Part shown: one piece after another, positions 32,883 through 41,756 of the stretch
Position numbering within the stretch: the stretch's first letter is position 1
Layout of the letters: every line of letters begins with the position of its first letter
NCBI RefSeq assembly: GCF_024298825.1
Contig: NZ_CP101153.1
Location: 3,658,001-3,722,000 of the forward strand
Direction of reading: 5' to 3'
DNA length: 64,000 bases
Origin: Haloglomus salinum
GTDB lineage: Archaea > Halobacteriota > Halobacteria > Halobacteriales > Haloarculaceae
Notes under the pieces: generated by a model
Told to the model about the DNA's origin: nothing
Databases searched by the model: none
Seen by the model: only the letters and a program-made list of their open reading frames with translations
Program-made: the position numbers and the translations under genes

Positions 32883-34208
32883 TCAGTCATCGGCGGGAAC
32901 CGTCCGGCCGCCTGTGGGCCGACTCTCGACCAGCGCGAGCCCCGCCAGCCCGGCGGCCGCGAACGCGAGCGTGCTGGCGACCGCGAACGCGGCCGGGTAG
33001 CCCGCGAGTGTCGCCATGCCACCCACCAGCGTCGGGCCGACGACGCCGCCCAGCCCCTTCGCGGTCGAGCGCAGGCCCATCAGCTCGGACTCCCGGCCCG
33101 CCGGAGCCACATCGCCGATGAAGGCGACGGCGCCGGTGGTCATCGCCGAGAAGGAGACGCCGAGGACGAACAGCGCGCCGCCCGCGACCGCCACCCGGGC
33201 CAGCCCGGTCCCGAGCCACGTCGGGCCGGCGACGCCGAGGAGGCCAGCGCCGGTGGTGGGAACGGTCGCGGTCGCCGCCAGAACCGCGAATCCACCGCTT
33301 CCGGCCATCCCGGCCACGATGAGTGGTTTGCGGCCGATGCGGTCCGCCGCGACGCCCAGCAGGTACATGGCCCCGACCTGGGTCCCGTGGTTGACCGCGA
33401 GCAGGGCGCCCATCACGGGCTCGGCGACGCCGACCACGTCGACGAGGTACGGGGCCATCAGTGCCATCACGCCCAGGACGGTCACGTTGCGCACGGCGAG
33501 AGCGACGTACAGCCAGCGCAGGCCCTTCACGCGGAAGTGGCCGCGCTCGCCCGCCGCGGGGAACAGGCGGTGCCGGACCTCTCGGAGGAGTTCGGTGCGG
33601 GTCTGTTGGGGCGCGTCGTCGCCCGAGTCCACGTCGGTCTCCGTACCTGCGTCGGTCGGGTCGACGAGGAACGCCGCGGCGACCGTCGACAGTGCCGAGA
33701 GGCCGGCGACGACGAGGTAGAGTTCGGGGCGTGCGACGGCGCCCAGCAGGAGCCCGGCGACGAACTGGCCGCCGGCGAACCCCCCCGACCGCGCCGAGTT
33801 GAACGTTCCGAGCGACCGGCCACGTCCGTCCGCGCCGCCGCGCTCGCTGGCGATGGTGAGCGCGACCGGCGCGAACCCGGCCGCGAAGACCGCGTACAGC
33901 CCCCGGAGGCCGACCGGGACCCAGACACCGTCGGCGGCGGCCAGCGGTGCGGCGGCGAGGGTCGCGAGGGTCCCCGTGACCACCAGCACCGTGCGACGAC
34001 GGCCCGTCACGTCCGCGAGCGCGCCCCAGACCGGCGAGGCGAGCATCAGCCCCGCGAAGTAGGCCGTGGCAACGGCGCTCACGGCGAGCGGCGACCCCTC
34101 GCGCCCAACGTAGACGGCCATCGCCGTCCCCATCAGGACGCCGCCGCCGAAGCGCGTGGCTGCCGCCGTGGCGAGCAGTACCCACTGGGTCCGGACCGAC
34201 CGGAACAC
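32883..34208 (-). CDS. MFS transporter
   Basis: A 441-residue major facilitator with 12 predicted helices in two halves. The A-motif occurs as GALADVTGRRRTVLV in the first half and again as GVAADRIGRKPLIVAG in the second. A charged cytoplasmic loop between the halves (about 195-235) includes DAGTETDVDSGDD. The first helix starts at once after a GTG codon at 34208. It is drug-efflux-like by motif, with unknown substrate. Its 5' side is divergent from the Usp-like pair. Confidence 0.88.
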   Translation of the reverse strand: MFRSVRTQWVLLATAAATRFGGGVLMGTAMAVYVGREGSPLAVSAVATAYFAGLMLASPVWGALADVTGRRRTVLVVTGTLATLAAAPLAAADGVWVPVGLRGLYAVFAAGFAPVALTIASERGGADGRGRSLGTFNSARSGGFAGGQFVAGLLLGAVARPELYLVVAGLSALSTVAAAFLVDPTDAGTETDVDSGDDAPQQTRTELLREVRHRLFPAAGERGHFRVKGLRWLYVALAVRNVTVLGVMALMAPYLVDVVGVAEPVMGALLAVNHGTQVGAMYLLGVAADRIGRKPLIVAGMAGSGGFAVLAATATVPTTGAGLLGVAGPTWLGTGLARVAVAGGALFVLGVSFSAMTTGAVAFIGDVAPAGRESELMGLRSTAKGLGGVVGPTLVGGMATLAGYPAAFAVASTLAFAAAGLAGLALVESRPTGGRTVPADD

Positions 34209-34311
34209 GCCACCGTCTCGGCGAGGGCCGGTCTTGAGCGCCGTGGTTCGACCGCGCCCCCCGGCGAGTCCCGACCGTCGGTTTCAGGCCTCCGGCGGGG
34301 GAAGCCGACCC

Positions 34312-34707
34312 ATGCACTACCTCGTCGCGACCGACTCGGTCCACACCACTGCGGTGGCCTGTGACTACCTCGACAGCCGGCTCGACGGCCCCGGCGCCGA
34401 CACCGTGACGCTTCTGACGGTTTCGGCCGGCGACGCGCGCGATGCCGGTGACGCGGCGAACGTCGCCCGGGCCCGCCTCGCCGGGCGGGCGACGCTGGCG
34501 ACGCGGACGCGCGATGGCGACCCCGCCGAGGCGATGCTGGCGGCCACGGACGAACTGGGTGCGGACGTCCTCGTCCTCGGCCCGCGCTCCGGTGCTCCCG
34601 GCAGCGATACCGAACTCGGGTCGACGGCCCGGACGGTGCTGGCCCGGGCCTCCATCCCGGCGGTCGTCGTCCCGCTGGAGCGACTCGACCCCGACGGAGT
34701 CGAGTAA
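34312..34707 (+). CDS. minimal universal-stress-like protein
   Basis: A 131-residue protein beginning MHYLVATDSVHTTAVACDYL and ending with the Usp nucleotide-binding pattern LVLGPRSGAPGSDTELGSTA and the final strand PAVVVPL. The central part is shortened relative to typical 140-160-residue Usp proteins. It is a close structural parallel of the next gene, which begins MTRYLVATATSATTEAASDY, so the two probably arose by tandem duplication. The second glycine motif is only partly conserved. Confidence 0.8.
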   Translation: MHYLVATDSVHTTAVACDYLDSRLDGPGADTVTLLTVSAGDARDAGDAANVARARLAGRATLATRTRDGDPAEAMLAATDELGADVLVLGPRSGAPGSDTELGSTARTVLARASIPAVVVPLERLDPDGVE

Positions 34708-34758
34708 GCGACGCCCCGCACGGAAATCGCCACGTGGCCGGCCGCTCCGGGGGTGACA

Positions 34759-34766
34759 GGCTTAAG
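34759..34766 (+). promoter_or_regulatory. TATA-like promoter of second Usp-like gene
   Basis: GGCTTAAG is centred about 32 bp before the ATG at 34795, so the downstream paralogue has its own promoter. Confidence 0.45.
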
Positions 34767-34794
34767 CACCCTCCGGCGTAGAGTCCGACAGGAG

Positions 34795-35160
34795 ATGACA
34801 CGGTATCTCGTGGCCACGGCCACCTCGGCGACGACCGAGGCCGCGAGTGACTACCTCATCCCGAAACTCGACGACGAGGACGAGGTGTACGTCCTGACCG
34901 TCGAGGAGGCGGGCGTCGAGATGGACCGGGACGCACTCTCGACCGCACAGGTCAAACTGACGGAGGAAACGACCGTCCGTACCGTCCGCCGTGAGGGCGA
35001 CCCGGCCGCAGAGATCGTCGCGTTCGTCCGCGAGAAGGACATCGACGAGGTGATTCTCGGCCCGCGCCGCGAGGGCGGCGAGGGGTTCAGTACCATCGGC
35101 ACGACCACGCGGACCGTGCTCAACAAGGTCGAGGGGCCGGTGTTCGTGGTACCGAAGTAG
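34795..35160 (+). CDS. minimal universal-stress-like protein (paralogue)
   Basis: A 121-residue protein, MTRYLVATATSATTEAASDY at the start and DEVILGPRREGGEGFSTIGT followed by FVVPK at the end. It has the first strand, the short ATP-loop-like GPRREGG and the last strand of Usp proteins but little between them. It shares order and several signature positions with the gene just upstream (34312), indicating local duplication. The ATG at 34795 is preferred over one 14 codons earlier because of the TATA element. Confidence 0.8.
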   Translation: MTRYLVATATSATTEAASDYLIPKLDDEDEVYVLTVEEAGVEMDRDALSTAQVKLTEETTVRTVRREGDPAAEIVAFVREKDIDEVILGPRREGGEGFSTIGTTTRTVLNKVEGPVFVVPK

Positions 35161-35184
35161 ACACGGGGTCGTTCTGGTGGTGAC

Positions 35185-35553
35185 TCAGTCCTCCAGCGGC
35201 TCGATGAGTTCCACGACGTGCCCGTCCGGGTCCTTCACGAACGCCGTCCGGGCGCCGGCGGCGGGCTGGTCGCCCGGTTCCTTCACGACGCCGTGGTGGT
35301 CGATGGCCTCGAACGCCGCGTCCACGTCCTCGACGCCGACGGCGAGGTGGTCCCAGAGGTCACCGGCCTCGCCGGGCTCCTGGCCCTCGGTCTCCGAGAG
35401 CTGGAGTTCGGTGCCGTTCTCGTCGGCGACGTACAGGTTGGTGGTGTCGCCGCTCTCGAAACCCCAGCTGTGCTCGAAAGAGAGGTTCTGCTCGTACCAC
35501 TCGACCGACCGCTCGGCGTCGGCCACGTTCAGACAGGTGTGGAGTATCGCCAT
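35185..35553 (-). CDS. VOC/glyoxalase I-like protein
   Basis: A 122-residue single-module vicinal-oxygen-chelate protein. Pairs of beta-alpha-beta-beta-beta units are evident: LHTCLNVADAERSVEWYEQN, then ELQLSE, and WDHLAVGVEDVDAAFEAI followed by AFVKDPDGHVVELIEP. Metal ligands would be His5, Glu near 50 (ELQL), His near 69 (DHLAV) and Glu near 117 (VELIE), which fits lactoylglutathione lyase-like enzymes. The start at 35553 puts the first metal histidine at position 5 as usual. Confidence 0.88.
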   Translation of the reverse strand: MAILHTCLNVADAERSVEWYEQNLSFEHSWGFESGDTTNLYVADENGTELQLSETEGQEPGEAGDLWDHLAVGVEDVDAAFEAIDHHGVVKEPGDQPAAGARTAFVKDPDGHVVELIEPLED

Positions 35554-35674
35554 CGTCGGAATCGGCGGCCGCCGGCGGCAAGTCCGTGTCGGTCCCGGAG
35601 CCGACGCGGGCGCTGGGGGTGAGAGCAACCGGGCGTGTCGGAGGAGCCAAACCGCCCGGGGACCAACGCCGCCC

Positions 35675-36145
35675 ATGCACTGGCGGGCGGTTCTGGTCGG
35701 CGTCGCCTGGGGTGTGGGGTATCTCGCGGTCTGCTATCTCTACCCTGCACTGGAGCGGGTCGGACTGGTCGCGGGCCTGTTGCTCCTGGGTTCCGGGGCG
35801 CTCGCGGGCGCGGCAGCGGGATGGCTCGCGCGAGGGGGGCCCGCAGAGAGTGCCCGGCACGGCCTCTTCGCGGGCGCCGTCACGGGCGTCGTGTTCGCCG
35901 CGGCGTTCTGGCACGTGCTCTCGGTCAGCCGGTTCAACAGCTTCACCCCGTTCGGGCACGGTGGCGCGTTCTTCGCCGTCAAGCTGAGCTTCGTCTACAG
36001 TGCCGGGGACTTCCCGGTCATCGCCCGGAACCCGGGTCGCGTCGGGGGCGCCATCGCCATCGCCGGGGGCGCCGTCATCACCCTCGTCGCGGCCTACGCT
36101 GGCTACGTGGCGTCCGTCCGTGAGACGGTCGACTTCATCGGATAG
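35675..36145 (+). CDS. membrane protein, unknown (DUF5518-like)
   Basis: A 156-residue protein with four hydrophobic segments: AVLVGVAWGVGYLAVCYLYP, then AGLLLLGSGALAGAAAGWLA, GLFAGAVTGVVFAAAFW and GGAIAIAGGAVITLVAAYAG. The glycine-rich paired-helix pattern resembles small haloarchaeal DUF5518-type proteins, but I am not certain. There are no charged catalytic motifs. It is divergent from the VOC gene and precedes the propeller protein. Confidence 0.65.
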   Translation: MHWRAVLVGVAWGVGYLAVCYLYPALERVGLVAGLLLLGSGALAGAAAGWLARGGPAESARHGLFAGAVTGVVFAAAFWHVLSVSRFNSFTPFGHGGAFFAVKLSFVYSAGDFPVIARNPGRVGGAIAIAGGAVITLVAAYAGYVASVRETVDFIG

Positions 36146-36262
36146 CTTCTCGTTCCAGCTGTCGCGACCGTGTGTGCCGAGTCAGCGGGACAGCAGCGAC
36201 TGTGCACGGCCTCGACGCGGAGGTGGCAAGACACTTGCCGGCGGAGGCGACACCAACCGGGG

Positions 36263-37576
36263 ATGCCCTCCAGACGAGCACTGTTGGCGGCCCTCGGCGC
36301 AGCCGGTGCAGCGGGTGCGGTCGGTGCTGCCAGGGTGGCCGGTGTCCGCCGTCCGGTCGGCCTCTCCGACGCCGAGTGGCACCGCGGTGCGTACGACCGC
36401 CAGCGGACGGGGAACGGCCGTGAGCGCGACGCCCCCGGCCCGGGGCTGACACGCCGCTGGGCCACCGACGTTCCGGACGACGCACACTCGTCCTCTCCGA
36501 TACTGGTCGACGGGAGCGTCCACGTCGTCGCCGCCGTTCCCTCCACACGGGCAGGAGACCGACCCCGCCCGGTCCGGTTCCTCCGACTGGACGCCGCGAG
36601 CGGGGCCGTCGAGCTGGACAGCCTGGTAACCCGCCACGAGAGCCCCGGGACGAGCGACGCGGTCGCCTGGGACTCGCTGGTGTACGCCGACGGGACGTTC
36701 TACCTGCTGGCGTTCGACGGCGTCCACGCGCTCGCGCCCGACGGGACCGAGCGCTGGCACCGCCCGCTCGGCGGCGCCCCGAGCAACAGCAACCTCGCCA
36801 CCGCGCATCCCGTCGTCGTCGACGGCTCGGTGTACGCACCGACCGCGAGCACGACCTGGCACACCGACGCCAGCGAGGGACTCTACGCCCTGGACGCGGC
36901 CACCGGCGACGTCCGGTGGCGCTACGAGGTGCCGAACGACGTACGGGGCTGGACCTTCGCGCCGTCGTACGCGGACGGGACCCTCTACTGCTCCGTGCTG
37001 GACCTCGGCGTCGTCGCGCTGGACACCGCGGACGGAACGGTACAGTGGGAGCGTCGCGTGCCCGTCACCGGCCCGCCGACCGTGGGCGAGGGCCGGGTCT
37101 TCGCCTCCGTCGAACCGTCGGACAGCGACCGGTCCGGGGTCGTGGGCCTCGATATGGGGACCGGGAAGCCGGACTGGCGCACGGAGGCCGACGGGACCTG
37201 GCTCGGGCGGTCGGTCGCCACTGCGGGTGGCCTCGTCTTCCACCGCGAGCGCCTCTCGGACATCGTCTGCCGGGAGGCGGCCACCGGCGAGGAGCGATGG
37301 CGGCACGGACTGGCCTTCAGCGGGCTGGGGACACCAGCCATCGCCGACGGCCGGGTGTACGCCCTGGCTCGCCCGGAAGAGAAGGGACCCAGCGGCCTCC
37401 TCGCCATCGATGCGGAGAGCGGCGACCGCGTGGGGTTCGCGCGGACCCGGTACGAGACGGGCGGGGACACCAGCGTCGCGCTCGGCGGCGGACTGGCGTT
37501 CGCCACGTCGTCGTACGGCGTGGTGCAGTGCTTCGAGTCCTGCCTCGCCGGTGCCGAGGGGCACTGTCTGCACTGA
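36263..37576 (+). CDS. PQQ-like beta-propeller protein, probably exported
   Basis: A 437-residue protein. The N-terminus MPSRRALLAALGAAGAAGAV looks like a Tat-type signal (one Arg pair before a hydrophobic core), though without lipobox. The mature part is a WD/PQQ-like propeller with repeats such as LYALDAATGDVRWRYEVPND, VVALDTADGTVQWERRVPV, VGLDMGTGKPDWRTEADGTW and REAATGEERWRHGLAFSGLG. No PQQ-dehydrogenase active-site residues are visible, so a structural or assembly role at the cell surface is more likely than an enzyme. Three cysteines near the end (CFESCLAGAEGHC) may form disulfides. Confidence 0.85.
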   Translation: MPSRRALLAALGAAGAAGAVGAARVAGVRRPVGLSDAEWHRGAYDRQRTGNGRERDAPGPGLTRRWATDVPDDAHSSSPILVDGSVHVVAAVPSTRAGDRPRPVRFLRLDAASGAVELDSLVTRHESPGTSDAVAWDSLVYADGTFYLLAFDGVHALAPDGTERWHRPLGGAPSNSNLATAHPVVVDGSVYAPTASTTWHTDASEGLYALDAATGDVRWRYEVPNDVRGWTFAPSYADGTLYCSVLDLGVVALDTADGTVQWERRVPVTGPPTVGEGRVFASVEPSDSDRSGVVGLDMGTGKPDWRTEADGTWLGRSVATAGGLVFHRERLSDIVCREAATGEERWRHGLAFSGLGTPAIADGRVYALARPEEKGPSGLLAIDAESGDRVGFARTRYETGGDTSVALGGGLAFATSSYGVVQCFESCLAGAEGHCLH

Positions 37577-37607
37577 GAACGGGGCGACCGGTAGCCGAGT
37601 AGCCGAC

Positions 37608-37997
37608 TCACCGGTCCCTGGCCGCCCGGCCGGCGGCACGGGTCACGGCCAGCCCTACCATCCCGCCGGCGGCGCCGAATGCCCCGACCAGCACGGCGTC
37701 CTGAACTGGCTCCGGAGCGAGTCCGAGGCCGAACCGGAACCCGATGATGGTGAGCAGGAGCGCGAGGAAGGCGACCCGGCCGCGCCGGGTGCTGCCGAAC
37801 CACTCCTCCAGCCCAGCGAGGCGGTCACGTACCCGACAGACGGTCGCCGCGACGGCGAACGGGACGAGGAGCCCGACGGCGAGCGCGGGACGGACGATAG
37901 TGGTTCCGGCACTGGAGAGCACGGCTCCAGTGAATATCAGGTACACGACGCCCAGAACAGTCAGCAGCACGTCGACACCGGTCGCCGAGCGGAGCAT
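37608..37997 (-). CDS. small membrane protein, unknown
   Basis: A 129-residue protein with about four hydrophobic segments: GVDVLLTVLGVVYLIFTGAV, then PALAVGLLVPFAVAATVCRV, FLALLLTIIGFRFGLGL and VLVGAFGAAGGMVGLAVTRA. I do not recognise the family. It ends 32 bp from the propeller gene (convergent) and begins 17 bp before the asd stop on the same strand, so it may be co-transcribed with asd. Confidence 0.6.
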   Translation of the reverse strand: MLRSATGVDVLLTVLGVVYLIFTGAVLSSAGTTIVRPALAVGLLVPFAVAATVCRVRDRLAGLEEWFGSTRRGRVAFLALLLTIIGFRFGLGLAPEPVQDAVLVGAFGAAGGMVGLAVTRAAGRAARDR

Positions 37998-38013
37998 CCC
38001 GCAGCCTCCCGGG

Positions 38014-39048
38014 CTACAGGTAGCCTTCCGCCAGCAGCAGCTCGCCGTTCAGCACGCTCGCGCCGGCGGCGCCACGCATCGTGTTGTGCGCGAGACAGTT
38101 GAACTGGATGCCGGTCGTCGTGCTGCGGATGCCGCCCGCGGAGACGGCCATCCCGTCGTCGAGCATCCGGTCGAGGCGGGGCTGGGGGCGGTCGGGCTCC
38201 TCGAACACCTTTATCATCCGCTCGGGCGAGGAGGGGAGGTCAGCACCCGGCAGTTCGGCCATCGCGTCGGCGGCCTGGTCGGGGGTCAGGTCCTCGGCGG
38301 TGTCGGCCCAGACGTTCTCGAGGTGGCCGTCGAGGGTCGCGATGCGGTTGCAGGAGGCCGCCACGTCCACGTCGTGGAGGTGGACCTCGCTGCCATCGAA
38401 CGTGCCCAGCAGCTTCGTCGTCTCGGTCTCCATCTTCTGCTCCTCGCCGCCGATGTGCGGGATGGCGTTGTCGATGATCTCCATCGAGGTGACGCCGGAG
38501 TAGCCGGCGCCGGAGACGGCCTGCAGCGTCGAGACGCGCACCGATTCGAGGCCGAACTGGTCGAGCGCGGCCAGCGTCGGGACCATCGTGATGGTCGAGC
38601 AGTTGGGGTTCTTCAGGAGCGCGCCGTCCCAGCCGCGCTCGTCTCGCTGGACCTCGAGGAGGCCGACGTGGTCGCCGTTGACCTCGGGGATGACGAGGGG
38701 CACGTCGTCGGCCATCCGCGCGTTCGAGGAGTTCGAGGAGACCACGTAGCCGGCCTCGCAGAACTCGGGTTCGACCTGTTCGCCGACACTGGACGGGAGC
38801 GAGGAGAAGATGAGGCTCACGTCGTCGGGGACCTCGCTCGGGTCGGTGGCGGAGACGGTCAGGTCTGCGACGGATGCCGGAATGGGCGAGTTGACGCGCC
38901 ACTTCGCGGCGTCGCGGTACGTCTCGCCGGCGGAGTCGGCCGACGCGGTGAGCGCGGCGATCTCGAAGTCAGGGTGCGGTTCGAGCAGCTGGATGAGGCG
39001 CTGGCCCACGGCGCCCGTCGCACCGAGGATGCCAACCTTCGTCGTCAT
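38014..39048 (-). CDS. asd: aspartate-semialdehyde dehydrogenase
   Basis: Asd reduces aspartyl phosphate to aspartate-4-semialdehyde, the branch point to threonine, methionine, isoleucine and lysine. The 344-residue protein has the Rossmann loop KVGILGATGAVGQRLIQLLE, SSNARMADDVPLVIPEVNG, the catalytic cysteine in NPNCSTITMVPTLAAL, the QAVSGAGYSG segment and VHLHDVDVAASCNR. It follows the archaeal/fungal Asd type, where the nucleophile lies in N-C-(S/T). The ATG at 39048 begins exactly at the Rossmann strand. Confidence 0.95.
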   Translation of the reverse strand: MTTKVGILGATGAVGQRLIQLLEPHPDFEIAALTASADSAGETYRDAAKWRVNSPIPASVADLTVSATDPSEVPDDVSLIFSSLPSSVGEQVEPEFCEAGYVVSSNSSNARMADDVPLVIPEVNGDHVGLLEVQRDERGWDGALLKNPNCSTITMVPTLAALDQFGLESVRVSTLQAVSGAGYSGVTSMEIIDNAIPHIGGEEQKMETETTKLLGTFDGSEVHLHDVDVAASCNRIATLDGHLENVWADTAEDLTPDQAADAMAELPGADLPSSPERMIKVFEEPDRPQPRLDRMLDDGMAVSAGGIRSTTTGIQFNCLAHNTMRGAAGASVLNGELLLAEGYL

Positions 39049-39151
39049 TACCCCTTCGTGTGCTACGGGTACGCAAAACGGTTCTGAATCGGGACGGCAC
39101 CCGGGGACCGAACCGAGGTCGACGAGACGCGAGGGGATGTGATGGGACGGG

Positions 39152-40198
39152 TCAGGCCGAGAACACGCGCACGCCATCGTCCATCCGGTCGGTCGCGCGG
39201 CCCCGCTCGACCAGTTCCGCGCACGCGCCGATGGTCTCGAACAGGACGTAGGGCTCCTCCGCGATGTCGGCGCGGGTGTTCGCCACCTCGAAGGCCGGCG
39301 CCGGGCCGACCTCCGCGAGCGTCGACTCGACATCGTCGAGCAGGTCGTCGAGGCTCTCGAGGGAGCGCTCGACGGCGCCCGAGTAGTCCGTGAAGACGGG
39401 ACCGTGCCCCGGGTAGACGCGGTCGAACGAGTACGACTGGAGCGAGCCGTAACACCGGTAGGAGGCGCTGATGGAGTCGAAGGTACCGCCATCGAGCCCG
39501 GCGTGGAGGGCGGCCGCACGGAACGGCTCGATGACCGCGTCGGCCGAGAAGAGGACGCGCTCGCCCGCGTCGGCATCGGCGCCGTCGGCGTCCGGCCCGA
39601 GTGTGGCGGCGAAGGCGAACTGGTCGGCCTGGTGACCGGGACAGTGGATGCTCTCGAAGGTGACGCCGCCGGCATCGAACGCGTCACCCGCCGCGAGGCG
39701 CACATCGACGGCCTCGGGCGGGCAGTAGCGGGCGTTGCGCTTGAGCGACTCGACGGCCTGCGAGACGACGTACTCGCGGAGCCCCTCGGGAACACCGACC
39801 ACGCGGGCGTTCTCCGTGACGACCTCGTGGAGGTCGTCCGGGTCGCGTTCCAGGCGCTCGACGGCCGCAGCAGGCGCGTACACCGTCGGGTCGCCCGCGT
39901 CGAGGAGGTTCGACACCTGCCCATCGTGGTCCGTATGTGGATGGGTGACGAGGACGTGCGCGATGTCCGCGGGCTCGAAGCCGTGCGCGTCGAGCCCCTC
40001 GCGGAGCTCCTCGGCGCCGCGGTCCTCGGGGGCACCGGCGTCCACGAGAACCGGCTCCTCGGCGTCGACGAGGTAGCAGGCGGCGTGGCCCGGCGGCCAG
40101 TCGACGGTCGTCTCGATGCGGTGAACGGGGGGCGCCGTCGAGGTGCTCTGCGTGTCGGTGCGTGCGTCGGCGTCTGTCGGTGGGGTAGCGTCAGTCAT
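39152..40198 (-). CDS. MBL-fold metallohydrolase
   Basis: A 348-residue protein with the di-metal metallo-beta-lactamase signature VLVTHPHTDHDGQVSNLL (HxHxDH). Later metal ligands lie in SIHCPGHQADQFAF, LFSADAVIEPF and VYPGHGPVFTDY. The order fits glyoxalase II/thioesterase or lactonase-like families. The first ~25 residues are acidic and threonine-rich. Its ATG overlaps the end of the MFS gene by 8 bases, so the transporter and hydrolase are probably made together; export of, or protection from, the hydrolase product is one reading. Confidence 0.88.
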   Translation of the reverse strand: MTDATPPTDADARTDTQSTSTAPPVHRIETTVDWPPGHAACYLVDAEEPVLVDAGAPEDRGAEELREGLDAHGFEPADIAHVLVTHPHTDHDGQVSNLLDAGDPTVYAPAAAVERLERDPDDLHEVVTENARVVGVPEGLREYVVSQAVESLKRNARYCPPEAVDVRLAAGDAFDAGGVTFESIHCPGHQADQFAFAATLGPDADGADADAGERVLFSADAVIEPFRAAALHAGLDGGTFDSISASYRCYGSLQSYSFDRVYPGHGPVFTDYSGAVERSLESLDDLLDDVESTLAEVGPAPAFEVANTRADIAEEPYVLFETIGACAELVERGRATDRMDDGVRVFSA

Positions 40199-41654
40199 CG
40201 TAGGTGTCGGGGTCGAGCGTGTCGGGGTCGAGCGTGTCGGGGTCCGACGCGACGTTTCCAGCGGATTCCTCGTCGGGAACCGAGTCGCTGTCGGTTTCCG
40301 TGCCGAGCAGTGTCGCGTTCACGAGCAGGAGACAACCCACCGCCAGCCCCGCACACGCGAGGTAGGTGAGGTCGTACCCGACCGCCGTGACGGCGGGGAA
40401 CGCGACGAGCGGGCCGAGCGAGAGGCCGATGTCGCCGAACACGTTGTAGAGGCCGCCGAACTTGCCGGTCTCACCGGTCGGGGAGAGGTCGCCGAGTGTG
40501 GCGAGCAGCGCCGGGCCGGAGCCGCCCGTCCCGGCCCCGACGAGTGCGACGCCCGCGGCAACGCCGAGGAACGAGGGGACGAGGGCGAGCGCGGCGAAGC
40601 CGGCCGCGAGCAGCGCGAACGCGGGCAAGGTCACCAGCGCCCGGTGCTCGACGCGGTCGGAGAGATGACCGCTCACGACCGTCGAGATGGAGGAGACGAC
40701 GACGCCCCCGCCCATGACGAGGCCGCTGACGCCGGCCGCCGTGAGGACGCCGACCTGCAGTTCGAGTTCGGCAGCGTACTTGACGGCGGTCGTCAGGAGG
40801 ATGCCGCCGAACAGGAAGCGGATGGTCCCGTTGGCGATTCCGACCGGGACGACGCCGGGCGTCGAGCGCGCGAGTCCGGGCAGTTCACGCAGTGGCACGC
40901 GTGCGCCGGCACTCGCCCGCACGTCGGGGAGGACCACGAAGGCGACGACGCCCGCCAGCAGCGCGAGGGTCCCCGCGGTGAGGAAGGCGGTCTGCACGTC
41001 GAACACGTCCGTGAGGACACCGCCGACGACGAGGCCGGCCGGGAAGCCGAGCGACTGCCCGCCCCGCATGTAGCCCGTCCACTTCCCGCGGGTCTCCCGG
41101 GTCGTGATGCCGGTGATGATGGCGAACGCGCCGACGAAGACGAACGCCGAGCCGACGCCCCAGAAGGCCCGGGCGAGGACGAAGACGAGCCCCGGCGCCG
41201 AGACGGTCCCGACCACCGGGAGCGTCGCGAGGTCGACGGCCGGCGTGTAAAGGCCGACGACGTAGCCGAAGGGAGCGAGGCCCTGGACGAACAGGCCGGC
41301 TATCATGGGCTTGCGAGCGCCGCGCTCGTCGATGAGCTGCCCAGCGGGCGTGTTCATGACGAGCCGGGCGATGCGGTTGGCCGCGAGGATGACGCCGAGC
41401 ATCACCGCGGAGATGCCCAGCACGCGGTCGAGCAACGGAAGCGTCGGGAAGGCGACGCCGGTGGCGACGCCGCCGAGGAAGACACCCGCGGTGACGGCGA
41501 TGGCGACGGTCCGAACGGAGTGTTCGGAGCCGTCGCTGCCGGCTGCTCCGTCGTCCGGCGGGCCGCTCGCGCCCGCATCCGCCGGCACGGAACCGCCATC
41601 CGGCGCCGCGACACGGCGCTCGTCGGCTCCCGACTCGACTGCCTGTTCAGCCAT
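40191..41654 (-). CDS. MFS transporter with repeat tail
   Basis: A 487-residue major facilitator with 12 helices. GQLIDERGARKPMIAG carries the A-motif after helix 2, and SGHLSDRVEHRALVTL is its counterpart in the second half. The first ~45 residues are acidic Gly/Ala/Asp. The C-terminus carries DPDT repeats (SDPDTLDPDTLDPDTYDD), encoded by three 15-bp DNA repeats. A TATA-like CACTTAAC lies about 35 bp upstream. It forms an overlapping pair with the MBL hydrolase. Confidence 0.88.
   Translation of the reverse strand: MAEQAVESGADERRVAAPDGGSVPADAGASGPPDDGAAGSDGSEHSVRTVAIAVTAGVFLGGVATGVAFPTLPLLDRVLGISAVMLGVILAANRIARLVMNTPAGQLIDERGARKPMIAGLFVQGLAPFGYVVGLYTPAVDLATLPVVGTVSAPGLVFVLARAFWGVGSAFVFVGAFAIITGITTRETRGKWTGYMRGGQSLGFPAGLVVGGVLTDVFDVQTAFLTAGTLALLAGVVAFVVLPDVRASAGARVPLRELPGLARSTPGVVPVGIANGTIRFLFGGILLTTAVKYAAELELQVGVLTAAGVSGLVMGGGVVVSSISTVVSGHLSDRVEHRALVTLPAFALLAAGFAALALVPSFLGVAAGVALVGAGTGGSGPALLATLGDLSPTGETGKFGGLYNVFGDIGLSLGPLVAFPAVTAVGYDLTYLACAGLAVGCLLLVNATLLGTETDSDSVPDEESAGNVASDPDTLDPDTLDPDTYDD
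40204..40244. repeat. 15-bp tandem repeat in MFS 3' end
   Basis: The unit GTGTCGGGGTCGAGC occurs twice perfectly and once for 11 bases. It encodes the DPDTL repeats at the tail of the transporter. Because the unit is a multiple of three, copy-number change would not shift the frame. Confidence 0.7.
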
Positions 41655-41756
41655 CGGTGTCGATGGTCCGCTTCGGTGTTACCACTGTTAAGTGATGTGT
41701 CTCGTTTTATCGGGTTCGTTTATGCAGGGTGGCTTCCGGACGGGCGCGCCGACCCG

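Noticed and set aside
31440-34364. A 974-codon open frame on the forward strand
   Set aside because: It runs antisense to the LysE and MFS genes and through the enoyl-CoA hydratase in another frame. Its product is low-complexity Arg/Gly/Glu/Asp-rich sequence without domain character, a typical shadow in GC-rich DNA.
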